Notes under the pieces: generated by a model
The model's input: the letters and a program-made list of their open reading frames with translations, nothing else
Database searches by the model: none
Told to the model about the DNA's origin: nothing
NCBI GenBank assembly: GCA_965238305.1
Contig: CBDEHK010000001.1
Coordinates: 2,914,001-2,978,000 of the forward strand
Length of the DNA: 64,000 nt
Direction: 5' to 3'
From: CBDCGJ01 sp965238305
Lineage (GTDB): Bacteria; Pseudomonadota; Alphaproteobacteria; GCA-2731375
In this document: piece after piece, positions 17,579-25,939 of the stretch
Layout: each line of letters starts with the position of its first letter
Numbering within the stretch: the stretch's first letter is position 1
Program-made: the position numbers and the translations under genes

Positions 17579-18594
17579 TGCAGTTGGCGGCCAGGTTAAA
17601 ACAAATGGTACCTGTCGTCCTGCTTTGCTTGTTCGGTTTTATCAGTTTTGGCTATGGCCATGCGCTTCAACCCGGATATCTGGAACTGCGCCTTATCGAA
17701 GCTGACCGGTATGCTGTTTTGTGGAAGGTTCCGACAGTCCGTGGCCGCCCAATGTCGATCTCGGCCCAATTACCGAAAAACTGCAAACCACGACAACCGA
17801 CAACGGCGAATTGGGACGGTGCGGCTTATATCTCGCGCTGGACAGCAAACTGTCCTGGCGGACCCGAAGGCGGAAAAATTAATATAGCTGGGCTTGAACA
17901 AACCAAAACTGACGTCTTGGTGCGGTTCGAGCTTGTTGATGGTGCAGAGCAAACCCGTCGGTTGACCGCTAGTGACCCGTCTTTCCAGGTGCCCTCCGCA
18001 CCGGGGCGTTTCGATGTGGTTGAAACTTATTTGCTGTTAGGTGTTGAACATATTTTGTCTGGCATCGATCACTTGCTCTTCGTTCTTGCGCTCATGCTTT
18101 TGGTGACGGGGACGCGACGTATTATTGTGACGGTTACCGCTTTCACGCTGGCCCATAGCCTGACGTTGGCGGCATCGACCCTTGGTATCCTATACGTGGC
18201 CGGGCCACCGGTTGAAGCCGTTATCGCCCTCAGCATCATGTTCGTTGCCTCAGAAATCATCCGCAGCCAGGTGGAAAGTCCGGGAATTACCCATCGCTAC
18301 CCATGGATTGTGGCGTTCATATTTGGCCTGTTACATGGTTTTGGCTTCGCCGGCGCTTTGGTGGAAATTGGCTTACCACAACAATCGATCATACTCGCGT
18401 TGCTGTTTTTCAATATTGGTGTTGAGATTGGCCAGTTGTTATTTGTCGCCGCTGTGGTGGCAGCCTTTTGGGTGTCTCGAGTTGTAAATTTGCGTGCCAA
18501 ATGGTTGCAGATCTCATGGATCAATAAGACGCCACCTTACGCGATTGGCAGCATCGCTGCCTTTTGGGTCATTCAACGCATCATTGCATTCTAA
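17578..18594 (+). CDS. HupE/UreJ family transporter with periplasmic N-domain (338 aa)
   Basis: A signal/anchor segment (about residues 9-27) leads to a roughly 110-residue extracytoplasmic region, then six membrane segments. The conserved HupE/UreJ histidines are in GVEHILSGIDHLLF, TLAHSLTLA and GLLHGFGFAG. HupE/UreJ proteins are nickel or cobalt permeases linked to hydrogenase or urease; no such enzyme is encoded here, so the metal and direction are unknown. Coupled to the parvulin gene by a TGATG overlap, with GGAG eight bases before the ATG. With a secreted PHP-like protein upstream, supplying metal to the periplasm or taking up a product are both possible. Confidence 0.88.
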   Translation: MQLAARLKQMVPVVLLCLFGFISFGYGHALQPGYLELRLIEADRYAVLWKVPTVRGRPMSISAQLPKNCKPRQPTTANWDGAAYISRWTANCPGGPEGGKINIAGLEQTKTDVLVRFELVDGAEQTRRLTASDPSFQVPSAPGRFDVVETYLLLGVEHILSGIDHLLFVLALMLLVTGTRRIIVTVTAFTLAHSLTLAASTLGILYVAGPPVEAVIALSIMFVASEIIRSQVESPGITHRYPWIVAFIFGLLHGFGFAGALVEIGLPQQSIILALLFFNIGVEIGQLLFVAAVVAAFWVSRVVNLRAKWLQISWINKTPPYAIGSIAAFWVIQRIIAF

Positions 18595-18616
18595 ATCTGG
18601 AATAATTCGAGCCAGG

Positions 18617-19189
18617 CTATTTTGTTTCCTTTGGTTCGTCATAGGGTTGGTGGCGGCCGGCGGACTTGAGCCGGGTCAAGTTTTGCGCCGCCTTTGCATG
18701 ACCTTGGGCGGCGGCTTTCTCATACCAGGCTTGGGCTTTGGCGTCGTCGCGTGACAAGCCGCGGCCATTTTCATACATGTAACCGAGATTGAACTGAGCA
18801 TCCCGATCGCCCTGTTCGCCCGCCCGGCGGTACCATTTCACCGCCTTCTTATCGTCCTGGCCAACCCCACGACCGGCAGCATAGAGGATGCCTAAATAAT
18901 ATTGTCCTAGTGCATAACCTTGTTCTGCCGCTCGGCGATACCATTTGGCGGCTTCATAGTCGCTTGCCATCACGCCTTTACCGCCCAGGTAGAGATGGCC
19001 AAGATATACTTGGCCTTTGGCGACGTTTTTGTCTGCCGCACGTTTGAATAGCCGTGCCGCCGATGTGTAGTCGCTTTTGTGATAAGCAATCGCCCCGTCA
19101 TCCACGTCGTCAGCAAGGGCGACCGACAGCGGTGCAAGTAACAGGCAAATAGCCACGAAGGCGGCGCGGAAAATAATCCTCTTCCTCAT
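18617..19189 (-). CDS. Secreted Sel1-repeat protein (190 aa)
   Basis: Signal peptide (residues 1-26, ending ALA-DD) followed by about four Sel1-like repeats: AKGQVYLGHLYLGGKGV, ALGQYYLGILYAAGRGV and DAQFNLGYMYENGRGLS with AKAQAWYEKAAAQGHAKA between and after. Sel1 repeats are 36-residue helical pairs used as protein-binding scaffolds, often in cell-envelope assembly. It starts within the end of the cupin gene by an ATGA overlap, so the two are translated together. Convergent with the HupE gene, 22 bp away. Function beyond a periplasmic adaptor cannot be read from the sequence. Confidence 0.87.
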   Translation of the reverse strand: MRKRIIFRAAFVAICLLLAPLSVALADDVDDGAIAYHKSDYTSAARLFKRAADKNVAKGQVYLGHLYLGGKGVMASDYEAAKWYRRAAEQGYALGQYYLGILYAAGRGVGQDDKKAVKWYRRAGEQGDRDAQFNLGYMYENGRGLSRDDAKAQAWYEKAAAQGHAKAAQNLTRLKSAGRHQPYDEPKETK

Positions 19190-19578
19190 TGGACTGGGAC
19201 CGTCGGGTTCCAGATACCATCGACAAAACTCGCTTCGCTTTCGCCGGGCCAGGGAGGCATGGATACGCAGATGAAAGTCAGGTCTCCGCGACCGGTATTG
19301 CGATATTGAAACGCTGTGGCAACAGGGATGTCGATGCTCGTACCCGTGATGAGGGGGGTGATCGTTTCCTGGCTTCCGTCATGGCGCCAAATTTCGCCTT
19401 CGCCGCCCAGGATATACCAAAATTCGCTGACCGTGGCGTGGATAGTTGCGCGGTTGATTTGCAGCGGTTTGACCGTGCTGTGGATCATATTACCAGTGCT
19501 GCCGTCCATAATGAAACGAATATCAGCACCGGCAGGCGATTGTGCATCGGGCTCCGGTGGTAAGGTGGTTGTTTTCAT
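19186..19578 (-). CDS. Cupin domain protein (130 aa)
   Basis: Small single-domain cupin with the barrel pattern STVKPLQINRATIHATVSEFWYILGGEGEIWRHDG and a second motif DIPVATAFQYRNTGRGDLTFICVSMPPWPGESEA. The first motif keeps the position-equivalent His (ATIHATVSEFW) but only one of the usual two, so metal binding may be altered. I start at ATG 19578; a frame to 19641 adds 21 residues without SD. Its TGA overlaps the ATG of the Sel1 gene. Substrate unknown; resembles sugar or auxin-binding-type small cupins. Confidence 0.82.
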   Translation of the reverse strand: MKTTTLPPEPDAQSPAGADIRFIMDGSTGNMIHSTVKPLQINRATIHATVSEFWYILGGEGEIWRHDGSQETITPLITGTSIDIPVATAFQYRNTGRGDLTFICVSMPPWPGESEASFVDGIWNPTVPVQ

Positions 19579-19641
19579 AATCGTTGTCTTTTCACAGTGT
19601 AAAGTCTTTTTCCAAAGATTTGTTACCAGCAATATTGTCAA

Positions 19642-19807
19642 GCCATCATTCCGTCAGGTCGCGCTCACCGTCAACTCTAATTCATGTATTTCGCATGCTC
19701 GACCATAGTTAGGTAATCGTTTTGTTGACTATGTCGTCCGTCTGCAGGTTCCCGCTGGTATTGGTCATAAGGAACGGCTACTTTCATCTGCGTTCACGGA
19801 GACGTTG
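19642..19807. other. Divergent intergenic region, cupin and acyltransferase genes
   Basis: A 166-bp gap between divergent genes that must hold both promoters. I see no strong hexamer pair or palindrome. CGGAG six bases before the ATG at 19808 is the acyltransferase SD. Confidence 0.35.
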
Positions 19808-21217
19808 ATGAATGAAACAATTGTCATTCCGCTGTGGCTGGCGGTGCCGCTGTTCTTGCTGGTGGTATGGTCGCTGCTCGAGCGGTTCCTGCTACCATCG
19901 GCGCGCTGGTTCCTGCGCCGGCGCGTGACAAGCGTGGTCGAAGACATCAACACCAAATTAGATCTCAAGATCCAATCCTTCAAGTTGACTAGGCGTGAAG
20001 TATTGATTGATCGCTTGACCTATGATCCGGAAATCATGCTCGCCGTGGAAGAAAAGGCCGCCGCCGACAATGTTCCCCGAGAAGTCGTGATGTCCGACGT
20101 GGCGCGATATGCCCAGGAAATCGTTCCTGCCTTCAATGCCTATGTATATTTTCGCATCGGCGCATGGGCTGCCCGAAAGCTTGCTGAATGGCTTTACCGG
20201 GTTCGCCTTGGTTATGCGGATGAAGAGGGGCTGGCCGCCGTCGATCCGGACGCAAGTGTCGTCTTTGTCATGAACCACCGATCGAATATGGACTACGTGC
20301 TGGTTGCATATCTTGCCGCCGCGCGGACGGCCCTTAGTTATGCGGTCGGCGAATGGGCACGCATTTGGCCACTGCAAACGCTCATTCGTTCACTCGGTGC
20401 CTATTTTGTACGGCGCAATTCCGGCGACCCACTTTACCGCCGGGTATTGGAGCGCTATGTCGCCATGGCCACGGCGGCTGGTGTTGTTCAAGCCGTTTAT
20501 CCGGAAGGCGGCTTGAGCCGTGATGGCTGTCTTCGTCCACCCAAACTCGGCCTTCTGAACTATATTCTGAAGTCCCTGGAAACGGATGACACCAAGGATA
20601 TCGTTTTTGTCCCGGTCGGCATCAACTACGACCGGGTGCTCGAGGACCGTACTCTCGTCCGGGCGTTGGACAAGGCGGCAGCGCAGCGATCCACCGGTTT
20701 TGTTCTCAAAAAAACCTTCTGGTTTATCGGCCATAACTTGGCATTGATGGTGACGCGACGATGGTATCGGTTCGGCTATGCCTGCGTAAATTTTGGCACC
20801 CCAATTTCAGCGCGGGCCTGGCTGGAAACACATTCGGCGGCTGATGAACAAACTAAACGGGAAAGGGTGGCGGCCCTTGGGCAGCACTTGATGGCGGAAG
20901 TTGGAAGCGTCGTTCCAATCCTACCGGTATCATTGATTGCAACGGTATTTATCGAACATCCTGAAGAAGCGATTAGTGAGCTTGATCTAAAAGTCGCGGT
21001 GCATACCCTCAAGAACAAGTTGGAAAACCAAGGTGCGCAAGTATATGTGCCACACGCCGATGCCGATTATGCTCTGTCAGTTGGCCTTCGCATGTTGACT
21101 TTACGGCGCTTCGTTGAGGAAAAAGACGGCCTCTATTCGGTGAAGCTGAGTGAGTTGGTGATGCTGCAATATTATGCAAATTCCATCGCTCATTGTTTCG
21201 AAAATGAAGGGCGATAG
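19808..21217 (+). CDS. PlsB-like glycerol-3-phosphate / lysophospholipid acyltransferase (469 aa)
   Basis: One N-terminal membrane segment (about residues 7-27), then the four acyltransferase blocks: VMNHRSNMDYVL (block I, HxxxxD), GAYFVRRNSGDPLYRRVL (block II), VYPEGGLSRDG (block III) and FVPVGINYDRVLED (block IV). This order and the R-R-x-x-D/P-L-Y-R block II match glycerol-3-phosphate acyltransferases of the PlsB type, which make lysophosphatidate for membrane lipids, but it is much shorter than E. coli PlsB. ATG 19808 sits next to a TTG at 19805; GGAG spacing favours the ATG. The lipase-like gene starts two bases after its stop. Confidence 0.88.
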   Translation: MNETIVIPLWLAVPLFLLVVWSLLERFLLPSARWFLRRRVTSVVEDINTKLDLKIQSFKLTRREVLIDRLTYDPEIMLAVEEKAAADNVPREVVMSDVARYAQEIVPAFNAYVYFRIGAWAARKLAEWLYRVRLGYADEEGLAAVDPDASVVFVMNHRSNMDYVLVAYLAAARTALSYAVGEWARIWPLQTLIRSLGAYFVRRNSGDPLYRRVLERYVAMATAAGVVQAVYPEGGLSRDGCLRPPKLGLLNYILKSLETDDTKDIVFVPVGINYDRVLEDRTLVRALDKAAAQRSTGFVLKKTFWFIGHNLALMVTRRWYRFGYACVNFGTPISARAWLETHSAADEQTKRERVAALGQHLMAEVGSVVPILPVSLIATVFIEHPEEAISELDLKVAVHTLKNKLENQGAQVYVPHADADYALSVGLRMLTLRRFVEEKDGLYSVKLSELVMLQYYANSIAHCFENEGR

Positions 21218-21219
21218 GT

Positions 21220-21873
21220 TTGATTGAAAACGTCGTTTTGGTGCACGGCTTAGGGCGAACCTGCGCCAGTATGACGCGATTGAAACGAAGTCTCGAAAAA
21301 ACTGGGTTCAATGTGCAATGCTGGTCTTATCCCAGTCGCCAGCGGCGTCTTAGCGGTCATATCGAGGCTTTCCGGCTTTGGTTGGCAGATCACGATTTCG
21401 AGGGGATGGTCCATTTTGTTGGGCACTCGATGGGTGGTATTGTGATCCGCGGCGCCCTGGCGGCGGAAGTGCCGGTCAGTGTCGGCCGGATCGTCATGAT
21501 CGCGGCGCCAAATCGCGGCGCTGGCGTCGCTTCAAGATATGGCAACTGGCCGTTGTCCCGATTTGTCTTTGGTGCGCCGCTTGAGGATCTAGCGGAAAAT
21601 TCACCGGCCCTGGCCAAGCTCGGTGTGCCTGAAGCCGATATCGGCATTATCGCCGGTGTTCGACGTTTTCATCCGTTCAATCCGATATCTTACCTAAATC
21701 TCCTTCACCCCGTCGAGCAAAAACATGATGGTACTGTCGAACTGAATAATACCCATCTAGATGAAGCCAAGGACAGTGTGGTCATTGAAGCCCACCACAC
21801 TTTCATCTGCGATCACCCCGAAGTTATGACGCAAACCGACTTTTTCCTGCGTCAAGGTCGATTTCAGCAATAA
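21220..21873 (+). CDS. Alpha/beta hydrolase, lipase-like (217 aa), TTG start
   Basis: Serine hydrolase with the oxyanion motif VVLVHGLGRT at the N-terminus, nucleophile elbow GHSMGGIVIRG (Ser at about residue 69), and a C-terminal histidine in EAHHTFICDHPEV; an acidic residue in VEQKHDGTVELNN probably completes the triad. No signal peptide, so cytosolic. Start TTG 21220 has AAGGG eight bases upstream. The two-base spacing after the acyltransferase gene suggests a phospholipid acyl-chain remodelling pair, but the substrate is not determined by sequence. Confidence 0.87.
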   Translation: MIENVVLVHGLGRTCASMTRLKRSLEKTGFNVQCWSYPSRQRRLSGHIEAFRLWLADHDFEGMVHFVGHSMGGIVIRGALAAEVPVSVGRIVMIAAPNRGAGVASRYGNWPLSRFVFGAPLEDLAENSPALAKLGVPEADIGIIAGVRRFHPFNPISYLNLLHPVEQKHDGTVELNNTHLDEAKDSVVIEAHHTFICDHPEVMTQTDFFLRQGRFQQ

Positions 21874-21978
21874 CCGTTCAGTGTGAAATTTTTGGCGATC
21901 GCGAAATAGGCACTCTGCAATTTGAATGCAACAGATAAGCAGCGCCCGCACTAAGTTTTGCCGGTAACCCAGTTACAA

Positions 21979-23229
21979 TCAATCGCTACGCGATGGTATC
22001 GGTAGCTCAAACCAAAAGGTGCTGCCGACGCCCTTTTCGCTATCGAATCCGATCTGTCCCCCCATATTCTCGACCAGCAGTTTTGTAACTGCCAATCCGA
22101 TTCCGGTACCCTCTTGCGCCTGGTTCGTAATTGATCCCAAGCGATGGAACTTTTCAAATACACTATCGAAATCCACTTTCGCAATGCCGACACCGGTGTC
22201 AGCCAATGAGATACGGAGAAAGCCGTTTTCTGTGTCAAATCCTGATATGGTGACGCTTCCGCCACCCTTGTTGTATTTTACTCCGTTTGACAGAAGATTT
22301 AGAAGTACCTGTTTAAATCGCAGTTCGTCGGTTTCCAAATATACACTTGGGCTATCACAAAACCGATCGACAAAAGTAACCCGGCGGGTATCTGCAAGTG
22401 GGCAGGTGAGGGCGATACTTTGTTCAATGGTTTCACTGATATTTACCCGCTCTATATTCAACTCCAGTTCGCCGGCTTCAATCTTAGCTAAGTCAAGAAT
22501 TTCGTTAACGAGCTTGAGAAGGTGATTGCCGGCAGTCAGAACATTTTCGACATATTCGTTCTGGCGCGGCGTCAATTTGCTATTTGGATGAAACTGTAGC
22601 ATTTGAGAGAAGCCAAGAATCGCGTTGAGGGGGGTTCGCAGTTCATGACTCATCCCAGATAAGAACTCCGACTTCGCTTGGTTTGCTTCTTCAGCGGTTT
22701 GTTTTTCCTCCTGGAGCTCGTTCCCTGCTTGCAGTAACGCCTGCAGGGGTATCTTCCTCAATGGAAAAAACACAATCAAGCCAAACATTACCGAGGCCCC
22801 AATTACGATAAGCGTCTCAAATATCAATGGTCGAAAAGATTGCCGCGTCTGCAGAGTGCCAACCGGGACGCCGAAATCTTGAACAGGAACGACAATATTG
22901 ATATGAGGGAGTGCAGGTAAATCGCTATGTCTTATTATTAGTGTGTTCTGACGGTTATAAAAATCTAATGAAACACCCTCCAAGACTGCTGGATAATCCT
23001 CTAAAATAAATAGCAATCGTGTTGTCTCAAATTGCCAAGTTCTGGTATTGCGACCGACAAACTTGCTGATATCTGCCGCCAATTCAACAGTGGCCAAATA
23101 TTGCAGATTTTTCATGGATTGATAATTAGTAACAAAATAAAGCATAGGGGGGGCAAACACGATAACAACGCATACTATGCCGGCGATCGTCGTGACAGCC
23201 TTCGAAACGTTGTTGAAGCGTTGTGTCAT
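21979..23229 (-). CDS. Membrane sensor histidine kinase (416 aa), coupled to a binding protein
   Basis: Two membrane segments (about residues 11-33 and 136-156) bracket a roughly 100-residue periplasmic domain. Then a short linker, the DHp box SHELRTPLNAILGF (His195), the N box (LLNLLSNGVKYNKGG), G1 (LADTGVGI), F box (FEKFHRLG) and G2 (GTGIGLAVTKLLVENMGG). No HAMP or receiver domain is obvious, and no response regulator gene is adjacent. Its ATG overlaps the stop of the PstS-like gene (ATGA), so the kinase probably senses the loaded binding protein. Output partner unknown. Confidence 0.9.
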   Translation of the reverse strand: MTQRFNNVSKAVTTIAGIVCVVIVFAPPMLYFVTNYQSMKNLQYLATVELAADISKFVGRNTRTWQFETTRLLFILEDYPAVLEGVSLDFYNRQNTLIIRHSDLPALPHINIVVPVQDFGVPVGTLQTRQSFRPLIFETLIVIGASVMFGLIVFFPLRKIPLQALLQAGNELQEEKQTAEEANQAKSEFLSGMSHELRTPLNAILGFSQMLQFHPNSKLTPRQNEYVENVLTAGNHLLKLVNEILDLAKIEAGELELNIERVNISETIEQSIALTCPLADTRRVTFVDRFCDSPSVYLETDELRFKQVLLNLLSNGVKYNKGGGSVTISGFDTENGFLRISLADTGVGIAKVDFDSVFEKFHRLGSITNQAQEGTGIGLAVTKLLVENMGGQIGFDSEKGVGSTFWFELPIPSRSD

Positions 23230-24083
23230 GACGGCGGCGTACTGAATCCAACCTCAGCGAGAATTTGTTTGGCGGTATCGGATGTTAAAAATTCAACAAA
23301 TCGGCGTGTGGATTCGCTGGGATTGGGACCCAGGACATAATAAATTGGCCGAACATAGGGATAGGCGCCGGACAGCATTGTATCAATACTAGGCATCACA
23401 CCATTGACCGCCAAAGGTTTCAGCGGTCGATTTTCTGCGATAATCAACCCCAGCGTCGATGTGCCGAGACCACCATAAGTCCGGGCAACAGCGTCCGCAG
23501 AAACTTGATCGGTATCTGGAAATTCAATTCCATCCACCGACAAGGCGACCACGACTGCCTTCGACATTTCCGGTGATATATTTTTTAAAGCGATTGTATC
23601 AGTATCTGTCGACGGTCGCATGACTAGTCGGATACGATTGCCATCGGGCCAGAAGAGGGACTTACCCGAATAAATGTCGACGAGTTCGTTAGTCGAAAAC
23701 CCTATAGCAGCGGAATTATTCTTTGCGGCAACAAAAATGAACGGTGTGCGGGCAAACGCTTGGATAGTCAATCCGCTGGCCTCTTCTTCCTTTTTCAGCG
23801 GCCGGGCGCTGATTGCCAAGTCCAGGAAGCCGCTGGACAATGCCTTAATACTGCCACCGCTGCCCATTCCGGGCTCAACGACTTCAACTTCGATGTCCTG
23901 GCTGGTTTTCTGAAATTCCGCCGCGACCAATTTCATGCTCGCAAGACTAGCTCCAGTGCCGCTCAATTTTATGCTATCGGCGAAGACGAGAGCCGGCGAC
24001 AAAATGTTGGCGACTAAGATTATTGTGAGAGCAAAAATCTTCGTGCTGGGCAAACTGTAAGTATTGATCTTATTCACGAACAT
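23226..24083 (-). CDS. PstS-like phosphate/oxyanion periplasmic binding protein (285 aa)
   Basis: Signal peptide (residues 1-35, ending VFA-DS), then a type II periplasmic binding fold. The phosphate-binding-family patterns are clear: SGTGASLASMKLVAAEFQK, EPGMGSGGSIKALSSGFLDLAISARPL, TNELVDIYSGK and a C-terminal hinge FVEFLTSDTAKQIL. Binding residues such as Ser and Thr in SGTGAS and in GSGGS point to an oxyanion, but phosphate is not proven. There is no ABC permease or ATPase nearby; instead it is coupled to a histidine kinase, suggesting a receptor rather than a transporter component. Confidence 0.87.
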   Translation of the reverse strand: MFVNKINTYSLPSTKIFALTIILVANILSPALVFADSIKLSGTGASLASMKLVAAEFQKTSQDIEVEVVEPGMGSGGSIKALSSGFLDLAISARPLKKEEEASGLTIQAFARTPFIFVAAKNNSAAIGFSTNELVDIYSGKSLFWPDGNRIRLVMRPSTDTDTIALKNISPEMSKAVVVALSVDGIEFPDTDQVSADAVARTYGGLGTSTLGLIIAENRPLKPLAVNGVMPSIDTMLSGAYPYVRPIYYVLGPNPSESTRRFVEFLTSDTAKQILAEVGFSTPPS

Positions 24084-24341
24084 TTCATATTATCCATGCT
24101 TTGTATTTGTTGGCAATTTTGCATCCGGTAAAAATTCTGGACTGAATTCATAAATCTAATCAATTTTTTCCTAATATAATTAACTTTAAGTTAATATCTG
24201 TTACCGACCCAATGCCTTCGAATATCGCGCACGCAATATTTTGCATTTACATTCCGGTAAAGTTGAAAGGCAGGTAATTGTTTTTGTGTTGCCAAAAAAC
24301 GTATTGGTCAGCAGCAGTTGAGAGGTCGCAGAACTCTGTTG
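24084..24341 (-). other. AT-rich promoter region of the binding protein-kinase operon
   Basis: A 258-bp gap without a credible gene, clearly more AT-rich than its surroundings and carrying the inverted repeat noted at 24179-24195. It lies upstream of the leftward operon and downstream of the PAS protein gene, so the promoter of the operon should be here. Confidence 0.45.
24179..24195. promoter_or_regulatory. Perfect inverted repeat, candidate operator
   Basis: ATTAACTT-T-AAGTTAAT is a perfect 8-bp inverted repeat around one central base, about 95 bp upstream of the binding-protein start. Its placement suits a regulator site for the operon. No regulator gene is adjacent, so the binding protein is unknown. 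Confidence 0.4.
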
Positions 24342-24896
24342 TTAAATATCCAAATTTGGCTTGCAATGATCCGCTGAAATTTCTTCAGGCGTGGCTTCTA
24401 AAATCTGTTCTCCGCTATTCTGACCTCGGGCTCCAAAGACTTGACCACATAGGACCATGTCGACGCTGTCGCCTGACTTCGTGATCGGCAGGTGCAACCG
24501 CTTGGTCCAGTTATATTGCCGGTCCGGCCACTGGAAGTGGCCTTCCGAGAAAATCGGCACCATCTTAGTCACAACGGTTCGATAGAGTGTGCGGGTAAAA
24601 TCCAAAGTAGGGCCGCTGGTCAGTTCTTCAATTGTTAGGCCGGTATAATCGAAGCCGTGCGCCTTCGCGATCTCGGTACCCACCAGGCGGTATCGGATAT
24701 CGTCACCTTCGTTTCCCACATCGGAAAGGATTAAATTTTGCAGAAGTTTCGGGATCGCTATGGGATCAAGATCACGCCGTAACATCGCAAAATGGGTGCC
24801 ACGCCGACTTAACCAATAGTCATAAAGATCGCTGAGCTTCGCATGGGTAATGTGGCGGCGAAACGAACTCACTTCTGTCGACGCGCGATCAGACAT
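24342..24896 (-). CDS. PAS-fold protein, PAS_5 / DUF1300-like (184 aa)
   Basis: A single-domain protein of the PAS_5 type found almost only in alphaproteobacteria. Recognisable pattern: LSDLYDYWLSRRGTH, IAIPKLLQNLILSDVG, IRYRLVGTEIAKAHGFDYTG, LTIEEL and a closing LPITKSGDSVDMVLCGQVF. These usually sense or bind small molecules without an attached output domain. Start is inferred at ATG 24896; neither it nor the TTG ten codons earlier has a clear SD. It sits on the same strand upstream of the binding protein and kinase but with a 258-bp gap, so a shared operon is unlikely. Confidence 0.8.
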   Translation of the reverse strand: MSDRASTEVSSFRRHITHAKLSDLYDYWLSRRGTHFAMLRRDLDPIAIPKLLQNLILSDVGNEGDDIRYRLVGTEIAKAHGFDYTGLTIEELTSGPTLDFTRTLYRTVVTKMVPIFSEGHFQWPDRQYNWTKRLHLPITKSGDSVDMVLCGQVFGARGQNSGEQILEATPEEISADHCKPNLDI

Positions 24897-25022
24897 TGGC
24901 CACAACAAAGGGATATTGTGAAGCAAAAATATTATCGATTAAATCCGGCATTCATGTAAATCCCTGTCCGCTACAAACTGTCCCCTCAACAACCGATAAC
25001 TGGAAAGGTATTGTTAATGTCC

Positions 25023-25490
25023 TTAGGTTAATTTTTCGTTATTCCAGGACACTACATGGTGCGGTCTGAAGACCATCCAACGGCGGCTTTTCCCGGTCGC
25101 GGTCGCCTGATAGGGGGTAGGGACGCCATTTTTCTTCAGTCCATGTTTTTCCCCGAGATTTAGCTGCGCCAGCGGCAAGTCTTCGTCTTGCTCCTCCGCC
25201 GCTTGGGTTTCCAGGACAATTGCCTTGCCCTGCATCATGATGCCCTGCAATTCGCGCCAGGCCTGGCCGATATCTACCAACATCGTTGTCGTCGGGTTGC
25301 GCCGTAGATTGGCGATCTTCTGCCCGCGGCCAAAGATATAAACCTTGCCGCCAGCCCAGCCAAAAGTCATCGGCGTCAGGTTGATGCGATCGCCCGGCCC
25401 GAAAGTCGCCATCCGCAAGCGTGCCTCCCGCGCCATCAAGGTGTCTAGTTCCTGCTCGGTTAGGCGAAGTTTGGCATCGATCTTGGCCAT
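25023..25490 (-). CDS. Pyridoxamine 5'-phosphate oxidase-like flavoprotein (155 aa)
   Basis: Split-barrel FMN-binding fold: LTEQELDTLMAREARLRMATFGPGDRINLTPM, then VYIFGRGQKIANLRRNPTTTMLVDIG and LQGIMMQGKAIVLE. These are the beta strands and the Lys-Arg containing helix of the PPOX family. Members include F420- or FMN-dependent reductases and binding proteins; residues for pyridoxamine phosphate specificity are not evident. Start at ATG 25490, two bases after the NIPSNAP stop codon, which argues for one transcript. Function uncharacterised. Confidence 0.83.
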   Translation of the reverse strand: MAKIDAKLRLTEQELDTLMAREARLRMATFGPGDRINLTPMTFGWAGGKVYIFGRGQKIANLRRNPTTTMLVDIGQAWRELQGIMMQGKAIVLETQAAEEQDEDLPLAQLNLGEKHGLKKNGVPTPYQATATGKSRRWMVFRPHHVVSWNNEKLT

Positions 25491-25492
25491 GC

Positions 25493-25816
25493 TTAGGGAT
25501 GATTTCCCCACGGTGCCGGCAGCAGCAGCTGGATTTCCTGATTGAGGATCAGCGGCCGGATCTGCGCTGCAAAGGCCATGAAATCATCGTCTGCAAACAG
25601 CCGTTTCCAGAAGTCTCGACGGTCGGCGTCGTCGTCGAATTTCCACAGATGCACCAGCTGATGCAAAGTGCCGACATCGGAAATGAAATAACCGTGATTC
25701 TTGTCCGCAAAACCGCCTTTCTCCATCGCCGGCCAGCCCTCATTCTCGTAAAGCTCGACCGCCGCTGCCATGGTGCCCACCTGCAAGGTATAAGTCCGCC
25801 GTTCGTATATTGCCAT
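25493..25816 (-). CDS. NIPSNAP family protein (107 aa)
   Basis: A small alpha-beta barrel protein of the NIPSNAP family: IYERRTYTLQVGTMAAAVELYENEGWPAM at the N-terminus and LVHLWKFDDDADRRDFWKRLFADDDFMAF later match the family consensus. NIPSNAP proteins often sit in catabolic or detoxification clusters with no assigned reaction. The ATG at 25816 has GGGGAA eight bases upstream. It is the first gene of a two-gene unit with the PPOX gene (two-base gap). Confidence 0.85.
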   Translation of the reverse strand: MAIYERRTYTLQVGTMAAAVELYENEGWPAMEKGGFADKNHGYFISDVGTLHQLVHLWKFDDDADRRDFWKRLFADDDFMAFAAQIRPLILNQEIQLLLPAPWGNHP

Positions 25817-25939
25817 AAGCACAATTCCCCAAGTTGGATGGTAAACAAGAGACTGTAAACAATGGGACTAGTGTTGAACAGACCAGTGATCGGCAATTGG
25901 AATTCGGATTGCGTCACGCCTTCGGTCCATTCTGTTTGT

